Source of the DNA: an uncultured Flavobacterium sp.
GTDB lineage: Bacteria; Bacteroidota; Bacteroidia; Flavobacteriales; Flavobacteriaceae
Length of the DNA stretch: 64,000 nucleotides
Reading direction: 5' to 3'
Assembly: GCA_943912855.1 (NCBI GenBank)
Contig: CALTVC010000013.1
Span: 50,436-114,435, forward strand
The translations under genes and the position numbers were made by a program. The notes under the pieces are model-generated. The model ran no database searches. It was not told the origin of the DNA and worked only from the letters and a program-made list of their open reading frames with translations. The stretch's first letter is position 1; each line of letters opens with the position of its first letter. Of this stretch, positions 51,907 through 60,630 are shown one piece after another.

Positions 51907-53121
51907 ATGGAAAACTATAATTACCTGGCTTTTGCCATGCCTGCTTTTTTCATTTTTGTATACCTGGAATACAAGGCGGTTCAGCAGCAAAAAAGGTCCG
52001 AACTCTTTAAGTATGAAAGCTCTATAAGCAACGTAAGCATAGGCATAGCCGAACGTCTTTTAAACCTCTTTATATCGGGTACGTTTTACGGGCTATATTA
52101 CTATATTTATGAGCATTACGCCATTTTCAGCATCCCGAATACATGGTACGTTTGGGTGGCATTAATCCTTGCTACCGACTTCGTTTGGTATTGGTACCAT
52201 CGTCTTGGGCATGAGGTAAATATCTTCTGGGCGGCCCACATCGTTCACCATCAGAGTGAGGAATTTAACTTTACCGCGGCCGCCCGCATTACCACGCTTC
52301 AGGCGATTGTACGTACGGCGTTTTGGTGCCTTTTGCCGCTCGCGGGCTTCCATCCGGCTATGGTAATAACCATGCTTTTAATCCACGGGGCATACTCATT
52401 TTTTACGCATACCCAGGCAATAGGCCGCATCAAATGGCTTGAATACGTGTTTATTACGCCATCACTCCACGGAGTGCACCACGCCAGCGATGAGAAGTAT
52501 CTCGATAAAAATTACGGCGATATTTTTGTGTTTTGGGACAAGATGTTCGGTACGTTTCAGGTGGAGGAAGAACACCCAAAATATGGTCTAACCCACCCGC
52601 TGAAAAGCTATAGCTTTTTATGGCAGCATTTCCATTATTATTTCGAAATAATAGAAAGCTTCAGAAGGGCTAACGGACTCAAATCCAAATGGAAAGCCGT
52701 ATTTGGAAGTCCCGCCTATATGGATCAGGACATTCGCCCTGAGCTTGAAAAACGCTTCCTGCAAGACGAGCGCCATGAACGTAAACCACTGAAATTCAAA
52801 GGATACCTGGCCTTTCAGATTGTGGTGGCTGTGGCTATGCTAACCTGGTTTACCTTTTATTTTAATAGTTTATATCCTGAAGATAAACTATTTACAACCG
52901 CTTTCATACTCATTACGCTAATCAACTGCGGAGCCGTTCTGGAACAGCGTCAATGGATTTATTATCTGGAGTATGGCAGGTTGTTTATGCTTACGACGTA
53001 CCTCATGTACAGCTTCGGATATTTTGAATACAGCTTTATTCCATTGGTGATTTTTTTCATTGCCGAAAAAACTTTTTCGGTTGGCAAAAAATACAACGAA
53101 TACATTTTGCAAACTCGGTAA
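51907..53121 (+). CDS. Sterol desaturase / fatty acid hydroxylase family membrane protein
   Basis: A 404-residue inner-membrane di-iron enzyme. The eight-histidine signature is visible: HRLGHEVNIFWAAHIVHHQSEEFN (H-x3-H and H-x2-HH) and HGVHHASDEKYLDKNYG (H-x2-HH). About four helices precede and follow the centre; residues about 290-404 add three more hydrophobic helices, longer than the minimal family. Substrate is unknown: relatives act on sterols, carotenoids, fatty acids and alkylglycerols; a lipid substrate such as the flavobacterial 3-hydroxy or ornithine lipids is possible (inference). Confidence 0.87.
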   Translation: MENYNYLAFAMPAFFIFVYLEYKAVQQQKRSELFKYESSISNVSIGIAERLLNLFISGTFYGLYYYIYEHYAIFSIPNTWYVWVALILATDFVWYWYHRLGHEVNIFWAAHIVHHQSEEFNFTAAARITTLQAIVRTAFWCLLPLAGFHPAMVITMLLIHGAYSFFTHTQAIGRIKWLEYVFITPSLHGVHHASDEKYLDKNYGDIFVFWDKMFGTFQVEEEHPKYGLTHPLKSYSFLWQHFHYYFEIIESFRRANGLKSKWKAVFGSPAYMDQDIRPELEKRFLQDERHERKPLKFKGYLAFQIVVAVAMLTWFTFYFNSLYPEDKLFTTAFILITLINCGAVLEQRQWIYYLEYGRLFMLTTYLMYSFGYFEYSFIPLVIFFIAEKTFSVGKKYNEYILQTR

Positions 53122-53263
53122 GATAATTCGTATATAGTTCTTAGCAGCTGCTACAGGGGTATTTACAGCATACAAAATTGTAAACCTAAATGTAGCAACG
53201 CTGTAGTAATACTGTAGATGGTCAAAAATGACTATATATTAATAATCAATAACTTAACTTTTT

Positions 53264-53319
53264 AAAGCTGTTACAAGTAGCTGCTACAGGTAATGTATAC
53301 TACTTTACAGCTTTTTTTT
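53264..53319 (+). terminator. Probable terminator with T8 tail
   Basis: AAAGCTGT/ACAGCTTT (53264-53271 with 53307-53314) with a second pairing AGTAG/CTACT inside, followed by a run of eight T. It lies 143 nt past the stop of the hydroxylase-family gene. Confidence 0.6.
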
Positions 53320-53320
53320 C

Positions 53321-53368
53321 CCCTCAAGCAAAGTACTGAACAACCGCCTTCAGTACTTTGCTTGAGGG
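53321..53368. repeat. Perfect 20-bp inverted repeat
   Basis: 53321-53340 and 53349-53368 are exact complements around the 8-nt loop CAACCGCC. The stem contains AAGTACTGAA and ends in CCCTC/GAGGG. It follows straight after the T8 tail of the upstream terminator and stands 72 nt before the WG-repeat gene. The gap around it (53122-53440) also holds CTACAG/CTGTAG-rich DNA in both orientations, including AGCTGCTACAGG at 53145-53156 and 53280-53290. Confidence 0.8.
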
Positions 53369-53375
53369 TTGTTTG

Positions 53376-53383
53376 TAATTTTG
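53376..53383 (+). promoter_or_regulatory. -7 box of the WG-repeat gene
   Basis: TAATTTTG, a full match, 57 nt before the ATG. The nearest TTG (53358-53360) is in the right arm of the 20-bp palindrome with a 15-nt spacing, shorter than usual. Confidence 0.5.
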
Positions 53384-53440
53384 CCGGGACGTTAAAATAA
53401 TATTTCGCACTTTTACGTTGGCATTTTAAAACCAACCTTC

Positions 53441-55279
53441 ATGAAAAAGACAGCCACCATCCTATTCCTATTAACAGGCATATTTATGTCGTTTGCACAA
53501 ACGCATCTTTTCCGTATTGTGACCAACGGTAAAACCGGATATATGGATGCAAGCGGTAAAACAATCATTGAACCCAAATACCATAACGGTACTAACTTTT
53601 TTGGCGACTATGCTGCCGTACGCGAGAATGGCTTTTATGGCATTATAAATACCAAAGGCGAATATGTACTAAAGCCGTCTTATGGTATTATACTACAAGG
53701 AATTGAAAATTACACTATCGGGAAAAATAACGGTAAGAGTGAACTCATTGACATCACCGGAAAAATAGTGTTTAAAGAACAGGTTAGGTATTGTAAACCA
53801 ACTCCTGACTATCTTTTTGTATACACTCCCGAATGGGCTACATATGTATTTGACCGTAAAACGGGTAAGGAAATACTTTACAGCCCTTACCAACTTTCAC
53901 TACCGTATGAAGATATATGCATAGCTAACAATATGGGACCTGAAGGAGATTTAGATAATTATGTAACGACCCTTTCCGGTAAAATCATTGTTCCTAAAGG
54001 TACTTATAAAAATATAGCACCGTTTCAGGACGGGGTAGCAAAAGTGCAAATTACATATGATGAATATGGAGTAATTGATACCACTGGAAAGCTATTATAT
54101 AGAACTCAACATAATCTTTACACACGCGATGGTAACGGTGAAGATATGGGCGGCTATAACGAAGGGTACATAATGGCAAAACTTATAAAACCGGGAGTTG
54201 ACGAATACCAGGATCCAAATCCTCTATACGGTTATTTAGACAAGAAAGGAAACATAGCGTATACCGATTCGCTTTTTATGGTACGTCCGTTTAAAAATGG
54301 GAGGACAGTAATTTACTACAGTTCAGGCGAAAATAAAGTTTTAGACCAGAACTTTAAAGCCGTAGACCCTGAGAAATATTGGCCTACGACTTCAAATTAT
54401 TTTTTACAACAAACAGACATGGATTGGATAGTAACAGACAATAAACGCAAACAACTAACACGTCTTGATTATACTACCAATCCTATCTTTAACGCATTAA
54501 GAGGTGATTTTCTTTTTTATAGCAAAACATTAGATACAATAAATGAAACGGAAAAGATTGGTTTCATAAACCTTAAAACACTCTCAAAACTACCTCCAAT
54601 AATTGACAGTTACACCGAAGAAAGTTTTGAAAACGGTTTACTTCGGGCAATGGTAAACAAAAAGCTTACCTATATAAATGAAAACGGAAAAATAGTATGG
54701 CAACAGTCTGACGATACAAACCTAAAACCGTTAAATATAGATTATATGCTTCGTGGAGATTTTAAGGCGTATGACAAAACAACCAAGGATTATAACGGAT
54801 GGGCGACTTCAGATAATTTCCCTGTAAAAAACAAAGCAGGCGCATTTAAACCTAACCAACTTAGTGTGGTTATAGATGCAGATAGAAAAAACACTTTTGA
54901 CAAAACATACGAAGGTATTACTGTATATATAGCTAATACAACCTCTACCTCATTGGAGTTTTTTGCCTCAGACAGCAGGCTGGAAATGGTAATTCAGGCG
55001 AAAGACGAAAGAGGAAAATGGAAAGACATAACCTACAACCCCCGCAGTTCGTGCGGAAATAGTTATCATACGTTACACCTGCCTAAAAATGAACACTGGG
55101 AACTTACAATGCCCGTGTTTGACGGAAGTTTAGAAACCGAAATCAGGATAAAACTAACACCTGAATTTAACGGAAAGGAATACTATTCTAACAGCATAAC
55201 GGCAAAAGTTAATCCGGGGCAGTTTTTCTATCAGCAACCTTATTATGCCCAAAATATCATGGATCCGTATAGCGAGTAA
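53441..55279 (+). CDS. Secreted WG-repeat protein
   Basis: A 612-residue protein with a signal peptide (1-20, FMSFAQ). Residues about 25-330 are WG-type beta repeats, each with a G-x-x-G-Y/V-(I/M)-D-x-x-G-K pattern, for example GKTGYMDASGK, NGFYGIINTKGEYVLKP, EYGVIDTTGKLLYR and YGYLDKKGNIAYTD. A degenerate region follows (about 335-455), then a C-terminal beta-sandwich-like domain (about 465-595) with two cysteine/glycine residues in RSSCGNSY. WG proteins are widespread in Bacteroidota with unknown function; the C-terminal domain is not one I recognise. Exported to the periplasm or surface. Confidence 0.82.
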   Translation: MKKTATILFLLTGIFMSFAQTHLFRIVTNGKTGYMDASGKTIIEPKYHNGTNFFGDYAAVRENGFYGIINTKGEYVLKPSYGIILQGIENYTIGKNNGKSELIDITGKIVFKEQVRYCKPTPDYLFVYTPEWATYVFDRKTGKEILYSPYQLSLPYEDICIANNMGPEGDLDNYVTTLSGKIIVPKGTYKNIAPFQDGVAKVQITYDEYGVIDTTGKLLYRTQHNLYTRDGNGEDMGGYNEGYIMAKLIKPGVDEYQDPNPLYGYLDKKGNIAYTDSLFMVRPFKNGRTVIYYSSGENKVLDQNFKAVDPEKYWPTTSNYFLQQTDMDWIVTDNKRKQLTRLDYTTNPIFNALRGDFLFYSKTLDTINETEKIGFINLKTLSKLPPIIDSYTEESFENGLLRAMVNKKLTYINENGKIVWQQSDDTNLKPLNIDYMLRGDFKAYDKTTKDYNGWATSDNFPVKNKAGAFKPNQLSVVIDADRKNTFDKTYEGITVYIANTTSTSLEFFASDSRLEMVIQAKDERGKWKDITYNPRSSCGNSYHTLHLPKNEHWELTMPVFDGSLETEIRIKLTPEFNGKEYYSNSITAKVNPGQFFYQQPYYAQNIMDPYSE

Positions 55280-55372
55280 CCGCTTGCTAAAATCATCCTA
55301 AAGCATATAGCGGGATAACGTATATATTAGTACTTTAGACACCTTACATAACAACATCAAAAACAAAAAGAT

Positions 55373-55750
55373 ATGGGACTATTTAATGCTCTTATGGGCA
55401 ATGCCAGCGAGGTTAACCTTGAAAAACTTAATGAAGAGTACAGGCCAATTCTTGTAGATGGCGAATTCATAGAAAAAGGTTACAAACTAATCCGAGATAT
55501 GTTTGTGTTTACTAACAAGCGGCTTATCCTTGTAGATAAACAGGGTATTACGGGTAGTAAGGTAGATTTTGTAACCATCCCTTACGGTAGCATTATTAAA
55601 TTCAGCAAGGAAAGCGCCGGGCTACTTGACTTTGATGCCGAACTGAAAATATGGGTGCGTGGCGACGCTTTGCCTATTAAAAAGCAATTCGGTAAAGACA
55701 ATAACATTAACGAGGTATATCAGGTACTGAGCCAACACCTACTGAAGTAG
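55373..55750 (+). CDS. Bacterial PH-domain protein (bPH, DUF1696-like)
   Basis: A 125-residue cytoplasmic protein made of a single bacterial pleckstrin-homology domain. The signature is FVFTNKRLILVDKQGITGSKVDFVTIPYGSIIKFS, then FDAELKIWVRGDALPIKKQFGKDNNINEVYQVL. Known crystal structures of such proteins are ring-forming; the ligand and role are unknown. It lies 93 nt behind the WG-repeat gene and ends at a strong bidirectional terminator, so co-transcription is possible but not shown. Confidence 0.9.
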   Translation: MGLFNALMGNASEVNLEKLNEEYRPILVDGEFIEKGYKLIRDMFVFTNKRLILVDKQGITGSKVDFVTIPYGSIIKFSKESAGLLDFDAELKIWVRGDALPIKKQFGKDNNINEVYQVLSQHLLK

Positions 55751-55769
55751 TTATCACATTTTATAAAAC

Positions 55770-55801
55770 AAGAAAGAGGTACTTTAGTGTACCTCTTTCT
55801 T
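55770..55801. terminator. Bidirectional terminator between PH-domain and helicase genes
   Basis: A perfect 13-bp stem (55770-55782 with 55789-55801) with loop TTTAGT, flanked by A and T runs. It serves both convergent genes; it lies 20 nt past the + gene and 2 nt past the - gene. Confidence 0.9.
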
Positions 55802-55802
55802 A

Positions 55803-57362
55803 TTAAAACTTATTTCGTAACTCCAGAATTTCTTCCTCAGTTGCATCCTGCAAAAGATAAAACAGGCGGGTTATCTGGGTAGAAAGGCGGGTTTTATAAT
55901 CATCTACCAGCCACTCGCGGTAATTCTTAGTAGTCTTACTCAGTAATTTGGCATACTGTTTTACACGATATTCAATATCGCCATCCAGTTCCCTGGCAAG
56001 TTTACGGGCTTCGTTTACCGTTTCAGAATTTTCAGCACACATAAAAGCATGCTGGTATATAGATTTGTCTATGACTACTTTCGGCTTTTCCTTACGATCC
56101 ATAGACAGCTTAAATTCTGCCTCTACATTAAACGAAATATCAGCCGTTTTTGCAAACCTTGCCCTTAGTTCATCGGGCATGGCATACATGTGGTAACTCT
56201 CTATTTCTTCGTCTGTACGGATGTTATCCAGGAACTGCTCAGGGTTTTTAAAGATATACTGCCAGTCTATAGGATCGCTCCATAGCCCGAAACGCTGTGC
56301 ATTGTTACCAAGGTCTATTACCACGAAACTGTCTTTGTCCGGCAAACTTCTTGAACCACGGCCTATCATCTGGAAATATAGCGTAAGCGAACGCGTAGCC
56401 CTGTTTAGTATGATGGTTTCTACCGTAGGTTCGTCAAATCCGGTGGTAAGGATGGATACCGATGTAAGTATGGCATCGGGAGTGGTTTTAAACCAATGCA
56501 GTATGTCCCTGCGCTCCTGCTCCGGTGTACGGTTGTCCAGGTGGCGTATGGGCAGCCCTGCCGCCCTGAACGTTTCGTATACGTATAAAGAGGTGTTGAT
56601 ACCGTTGTTAAAGATAAGTGTCTTTTTACCGTGCGAACGCTGTACGTAGGTCTGCAAAAGTAAGTCCTGCATGGCGCCACGCGAGTAAAGCTCATCTGAA
56701 GATGCCACGGTATAATCGCCGTTAATACCCAGCTTAAGCGATGTAAGTTCTACATCGTAGCCAAACATGTGTGCACGTGCAAGATACCCCTTATCTATAA
56801 GTGATTGTATCGGTTCGCCTACAATCAGTTCGTCATAGGTTTCGTACATAGGTAGTTCAATGTTAGAGCTTAGCGGTGTAGCTGTTACCCCAAGGAACTG
56901 CGAATTTTTAAAGTACGTAAACAGCTTACGGAAACTGTTGTAATGCGCCTCATCTACAATTACAAGCCCCACATATTCCATATGGAATTTCTGGTCTTTA
57001 AGGCGGTTATTCAGCGTTTCAACCATAGCTACATAGCACGAAAACTCATTGTCTTCGGGCAGGTCTTTAACCCCACTGTCTATAACGGTGTTTTTTACAC
57101 CAAAGCCTGTAAGCATGCGCGATGTTTGCTTGCTAAGTTCGATACGGTGTGTAAGCACCAATACTTTACGATTGTATTTTTCTATATAACGACGCGCTAT
57201 TTCAGAGAAAATCACGGTTTTACCACCGCCCGTAGGCAATTGGTACAATAAGTGATAGTTTTCAGTGTGCGCTGCAAACTTCTCAAAAATAGTATCTATA
57301 TCGCGTTGCTGATAGTTATAAAGTTCTTTTCTGTCCTCTTCCTGGCTGGTTCCCATTCTCAT
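55803..57362 (-). CDS. DEAD/DEAH-box superfamily 2 helicase
   Basis: A 519-residue SF2 helicase of the type III restriction/SNF2-like group with both RecA domains: Q-motif-like YNYQQRDID, Walker A QLPTGGGKT (about 41-49), motif II VDEAH, motif III GVTATP, and in the second domain FNNGINTS, LTTGFDEP and motif VI QMIGRGSRS. A helical C-terminal part (about 390-519) has no known nuclease domain. The restriction-type nuclease partner is absent nearby, so this is a house-keeping helicase of unknown substrate. Start is the ATG at 57362, or 57356 two codons later. Confidence 0.9.
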   Translation of the reverse strand: MRMGTSQEEDRKELYNYQQRDIDTIFEKFAAHTENYHLLYQLPTGGGKTVIFSEIARRYIEKYNRKVLVLTHRIELSKQTSRMLTGFGVKNTVIDSGVKDLPEDNEFSCYVAMVETLNNRLKDQKFHMEYVGLVIVDEAHYNSFRKLFTYFKNSQFLGVTATPLSSNIELPMYETYDELIVGEPIQSLIDKGYLARAHMFGYDVELTSLKLGINGDYTVASSDELYSRGAMQDLLLQTYVQRSHGKKTLIFNNGINTSLYVYETFRAAGLPIRHLDNRTPEQERRDILHWFKTTPDAILTSVSILTTGFDEPTVETIILNRATRSLTLYFQMIGRGSRSLPDKDSFVVIDLGNNAQRFGLWSDPIDWQYIFKNPEQFLDNIRTDEEIESYHMYAMPDELRARFAKTADISFNVEAEFKLSMDRKEKPKVVIDKSIYQHAFMCAENSETVNEARKLARELDGDIEYRVKQYAKLLSKTTKNYREWLVDDYKTRLSTQITRLFYLLQDATEEEILELRNKF

Positions 57363-57375
57363 TTTTAATAAACCG

Positions 57376-57383
57376 CAAAAATA
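57376..57383 (-). promoter_or_regulatory. -7 box of the helicase gene
   Basis: The minus strand reads TATTTTTG, 14 nt before the helicase ATG. The nearest TTG on that strand (57411-57413) is spaced by 27 nt, a little long. Confidence 0.45.
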
Positions 57384-57437
57384 CGCATTTAAAAAGGATT
57401 CTTTGGTTTACAAAATCCTAAAAATTGTTATATAAAT

Positions 57438-58331
57438 CTAAATATGTTCAGTATATCGGTTACCCTCCCATATACCCTGTAGTACTTCCCTCTGTTGTGG
57501 AGTGAGCGGGCTTTGAATGGTTGCTCTGAGCGCTTCATTAAGCTGGTTTTCAGTGCGAATGCCCACCACAGCCGATGTTACGGCCTTACGATAAATTACA
57601 TACCTCAGTGCAGTTACTCCCGAAGTATAACCCGCGGGCAAATGCTGAGAGAGTCCGTCCTGTATAGCTTTAACCTGTTCTTCCTCAAGGCCAAGGTAAG
57701 ATTTGGCAGGTTTCCCTGCAAGCAATCCCGATGCCAGTGCACCACGTGCAAGCACACCTATATTGTTCTCTCTTAAAAGCTCCAGGGTTTCTTCTTCAGG
57801 CCTGCGATCCAGAAGACTGTATTGAGTCATGACTGCTGTAATATCAGAACGTTTTACAAACTCCTTTATTACATTCGGGCGGATGGATGACAAACCGTAG
57901 CTCCTTATTTTTCCGCTGTCTTTAAGGCGTTCAAAAGCTTCAATAACTTCATCTATAGGATCTTCTATGGTACCGCCGTGTAGCAGGTACAGGTCTATAA
58001 AATCTGTACCCAACCTACGGAGGCTGTCATCTACGGCAGTGAGTATGTATTCCTTACGGGGTGTCCAGTCCCATCCTGAACCGTCAGGACGCCATTTATT
58101 GCCCACTTTAGTTGACACAAACACATCGTTACGTTTGCCTTTTAGCGCTTTACCAAGAAGTATTTCGTTGTCACCTTTATCATAAAGGTCGGCAGTATCA
58201 AAGAGGTTAATGCCGTTATCTATTGCCTTTGCAATAAGGGCATCGTTATCTGTGCCCGAAGGTTTAAGCGACATACACCCAAAGCTGACTGTACTTACCT
58301 TAAACCCATTTTTAAGAAACTTGTATTCCAT
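57438..58331 (-). CDS. Aldo/keto reductase
   Basis: A 297-residue (beta/alpha)8 NADPH-dependent oxidoreductase. The catalytic tetrad is visible: Asp and Tyr in FDTADLYDKGDNE, Lys in VSTKVG, and His in YLLHGG. The C-terminal cofactor segment TSAVVGIRTENQLNEAL is also conserved. It belongs to the group close to YhdN/IolS-type enzymes; the substrate cannot be told by sequence. It has its own -7 box and is transcribed in line with the aminopeptidase, 73 nt behind it. Confidence 0.92.
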   Translation of the reverse strand: MEYKFLKNGFKVSTVSFGCMSLKPSGTDNDALIAKAIDNGINLFDTADLYDKGDNEILLGKALKGKRNDVFVSTKVGNKWRPDGSGWDWTPRKEYILTAVDDSLRRLGTDFIDLYLLHGGTIEDPIDEVIEAFERLKDSGKIRSYGLSSIRPNVIKEFVKRSDITAVMTQYSLLDRRPEEETLELLRENNIGVLARGALASGLLAGKPAKSYLGLEEEQVKAIQDGLSQHLPAGYTSGVTALRYVIYRKAVTSAVVGIRTENQLNEALRATIQSPLTPQQREVLQGIWEGNRYTEHI

Positions 58332-58347
58332 TAGTGTTGTGTTGTTG

Positions 58348-58355
58348 CAAAAATA
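58348..58355 (-). promoter_or_regulatory. -7 box of the aldo/keto reductase gene
   Basis: The minus strand reads TATTTTTG, a full match, 17 nt before the ATG at 58331. No -33 TTG is evident. Confidence 0.45.
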
Positions 58356-58404
58356 GTTTAATCAGGTTTTCTTCGAAATACCCTCTAATGGGGAGAATCC
58401 TATT

Positions 58405-60498
58405 TTAACCCTGTTTCTCATCCAGAAGCTGCTGAAACTTGGCACGTTCGGCATCTGTAAGTGAAGGTAATATACCCACCATCAGTTCGCGGTAGCCTTT
58501 CTTTTTCAGCAATTTCCTGATGTTGTCTTTGGCAAATTTTACAAACTGCCATTTGTGGTGTGTAAGCGCGTTGGCTAAATCCTGCCATACAATAGGGTCT
58601 GCCTTACCAATGTACAGTAAATCGGCAAGTGCATTCTGCCTTATGTCACTGTCAAACTTCGGCGAAGCATAGTGCAGCAGTTCGCCATACATGTCTGTCT
58701 TCAGTTCCGGCTGGTAATCTTTGCTTGCGTATGCCAGTGTAAGCCAAAGCAAACGCAGGTTCATATCGTTAAAACCAAACCAATTATGAGTTTGATTAAG
58801 GAGTTCTGTTTGTTTTGCAGGGAATTTTTTAAACAACACATTCAGCGCCACTTCCCGGGTTATGTACGATTCGTCATCCAGGAGCGTGCGGTATTCCTCA
58901 TAAAAACTTTCCGGGAATACCGTTACGGTACGCGCCACCGCCTGGCGCACTTTTATATTGCCTGTTTTCATGGCAGCACGTATTACTGCTTCTCTTTCGG
59001 CAAAAGGAACCTTAGCCGTCTGGAACAGTATTTCTTCCTTTAAAGGATAATAGGCATCAGCAGATTCCATGATCTCCAGAAACTTATCTTTGTTTTCAAC
59101 AAAGGACTTTCCCTGTAATTCACCCAGGGCGAGATATTCTTTTATAAACGCGTTTTTAGACAAGATACCCAATGCCTCATCTACCGGGAATGTACTACTC
59201 TGTAACCAGCGTTTCTTAAAATCCTCGGTATCATACTGTGGTGCTACCGCTTTTATTTCGGCAAGGAACTGGTCTGTATTTACGTTTTTAAATGCGTACT
59301 TTTCCAGGTAGGTTTTAATGGCACGTTTAAAGGCGTCTTCCCCTATCCCATCTTGCAGCGCGTGCAGTGCCCAAGCACCCTTTTGATAGAAAGACAAGGT
59401 ACTCGCCTTTTCGTTCATAACAGGAATAGTATCTGTTTTGCTAGCCATTTGAAGGCGTTCTGCCATTTCATACATTTCATTGTTAAAATGATTGTACCCA
59501 AAAAGCCTACGCTCTACAAGAAGCGCGTAGTAAGTGGCAAATCCTTCCTGAAGCCAATGATGTATGCCACTTTCTTCGGTAACAAGGTCGCCAAACCACT
59601 GGTGGGCAAGCTCGTGTGCGTTTACATTAAGGTACGTTCGGTCGTTAAAACCGATGTCATCTACCACGTAATCCTGACTGAATACTGTGGCTGTGGTGTT
59701 TTCCATACCGGCATATAAAAAGTCTACTACAGGTACCTGACGGTATACGCCCCACGGATAGGCTACTCCGGTTTCTTTTTCCAAAAATTCAAACGCATCG
59801 CTGGTATAACGGTATGTAGGCAGGAATTTAGCGGTGTCTTTTTCCCTTAAATAAAGTTCTATGGGCGTTCCGTTAAACGACTGCATGTTCCAGCGGTGGA
59901 ATTTCCCTATGGCAATCATAGCAAGGTAGCTACTCATGGGCTTATCCATCTTATAACTCCACGTTTTATTATTGCCAGACGTTACTGTGTCTTTAAGTAT
60001 TCCGTTAGATAATAACGTATAACTTTTATCATACGTGGCAGTTATACCAAAGACAAGCTTCTCGTTAACATCGTCAAAACTTGGCATCCAATGGCTGGTA
60101 TACTTCCCCTGCCCTTGTGTCCATATCTGGTGGTCTTCGCCATCCTGAACAAAATACATGGTTTGTTTAGGATTTGCTTTATAGCTAATTTCTAGTTTAT
60201 TGTTTCCTTTTTTAAAGCCTTTATATAGTTTTAAAAGCTTCTTATCGGCCACCCATCCGGTTTTCTTTTTACCGTTAACTTTTACATCGTCAAAATGAAT
60301 GTTCTGGGCATCTAGTAATATGGTGTCGGGCTTGCTGCCATGTATCTCAAAAGTATATACCACACTACCCGATACCGCCTTTTGCTCATAATCAAACTGA
60401 AGTTTTGCATCGAGGGTTTTAAAATCAACGCTCTTAGGATTTTGGGCGAAAGCCACCGCCGAAACCCCAAGGCAAAGGGCATATATAAAGGTTTTCAT
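58405..60498 (-). CDS. M1-family zinc aminopeptidase, secreted
   Basis: A 697-residue metallopeptidase with a signal peptide (MKTFIYALCLGVSAVAFAQ, residues 1-19). It has the gluzincin exopeptidase motif AGMENTT (about 263-269), the zinc site HELAHQWFGD with the third ligand in WLQEGFATYY, and a C-terminal HEAT-like helical domain. It would release N-terminal amino acids from peptides in the periplasm or at the surface. The start at 60498 is chosen because a good -7 box lies between it and an earlier ATG at 60525. Confidence 0.94.
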   Translation of the reverse strand: MKTFIYALCLGVSAVAFAQNPKSVDFKTLDAKLQFDYEQKAVSGSVVYTFEIHGSKPDTILLDAQNIHFDDVKVNGKKKTGWVADKKLLKLYKGFKKGNNKLEISYKANPKQTMYFVQDGEDHQIWTQGQGKYTSHWMPSFDDVNEKLVFGITATYDKSYTLLSNGILKDTVTSGNNKTWSYKMDKPMSSYLAMIAIGKFHRWNMQSFNGTPIELYLREKDTAKFLPTYRYTSDAFEFLEKETGVAYPWGVYRQVPVVDFLYAGMENTTATVFSQDYVVDDIGFNDRTYLNVNAHELAHQWFGDLVTEESGIHHWLQEGFATYYALLVERRLFGYNHFNNEMYEMAERLQMASKTDTIPVMNEKASTLSFYQKGAWALHALQDGIGEDAFKRAIKTYLEKYAFKNVNTDQFLAEIKAVAPQYDTEDFKKRWLQSSTFPVDEALGILSKNAFIKEYLALGELQGKSFVENKDKFLEIMESADAYYPLKEEILFQTAKVPFAEREAVIRAAMKTGNIKVRQAVARTVTVFPESFYEEYRTLLDDESYITREVALNVLFKKFPAKQTELLNQTHNWFGFNDMNLRLLWLTLAYASKDYQPELKTDMYGELLHYASPKFDSDIRQNALADLLYIGKADPIVWQDLANALTHHKWQFVKFAKDNIRKLLKKKGYRELMVGILPSLTDAERAKFQQLLDEKQG

Positions 60499-60512
60499 TG
60501 TCCTGTTTTTTA

Positions 60513-60540
60513 CAAAGCTACACAAATATGTACTAACAAA
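60513..60540 (-). promoter_or_regulatory. Candidate promoter of the aminopeptidase gene
   Basis: On the minus strand TTTG (60537-60540), 16 nt, then TAGCTTTG (60513-60520), a full -7 match, 15 nt before the ATG at 60498. Confidence 0.6.
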
Positions 60541-60630
60541 AGCATAAATGCCAATGCGAACAGAACGTTAAAAGCGCTTATTTTGCCTGTAAAATTTGTA
60601 CATTTAGTAGCCAAATCCGTACAGCCGATA

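Noticed and set aside
55803..57362. Part of a type III or I restriction system
   Set aside because: The helicase has SF2 motifs, but no methyltransferase, nuclease or specificity gene is close to it.
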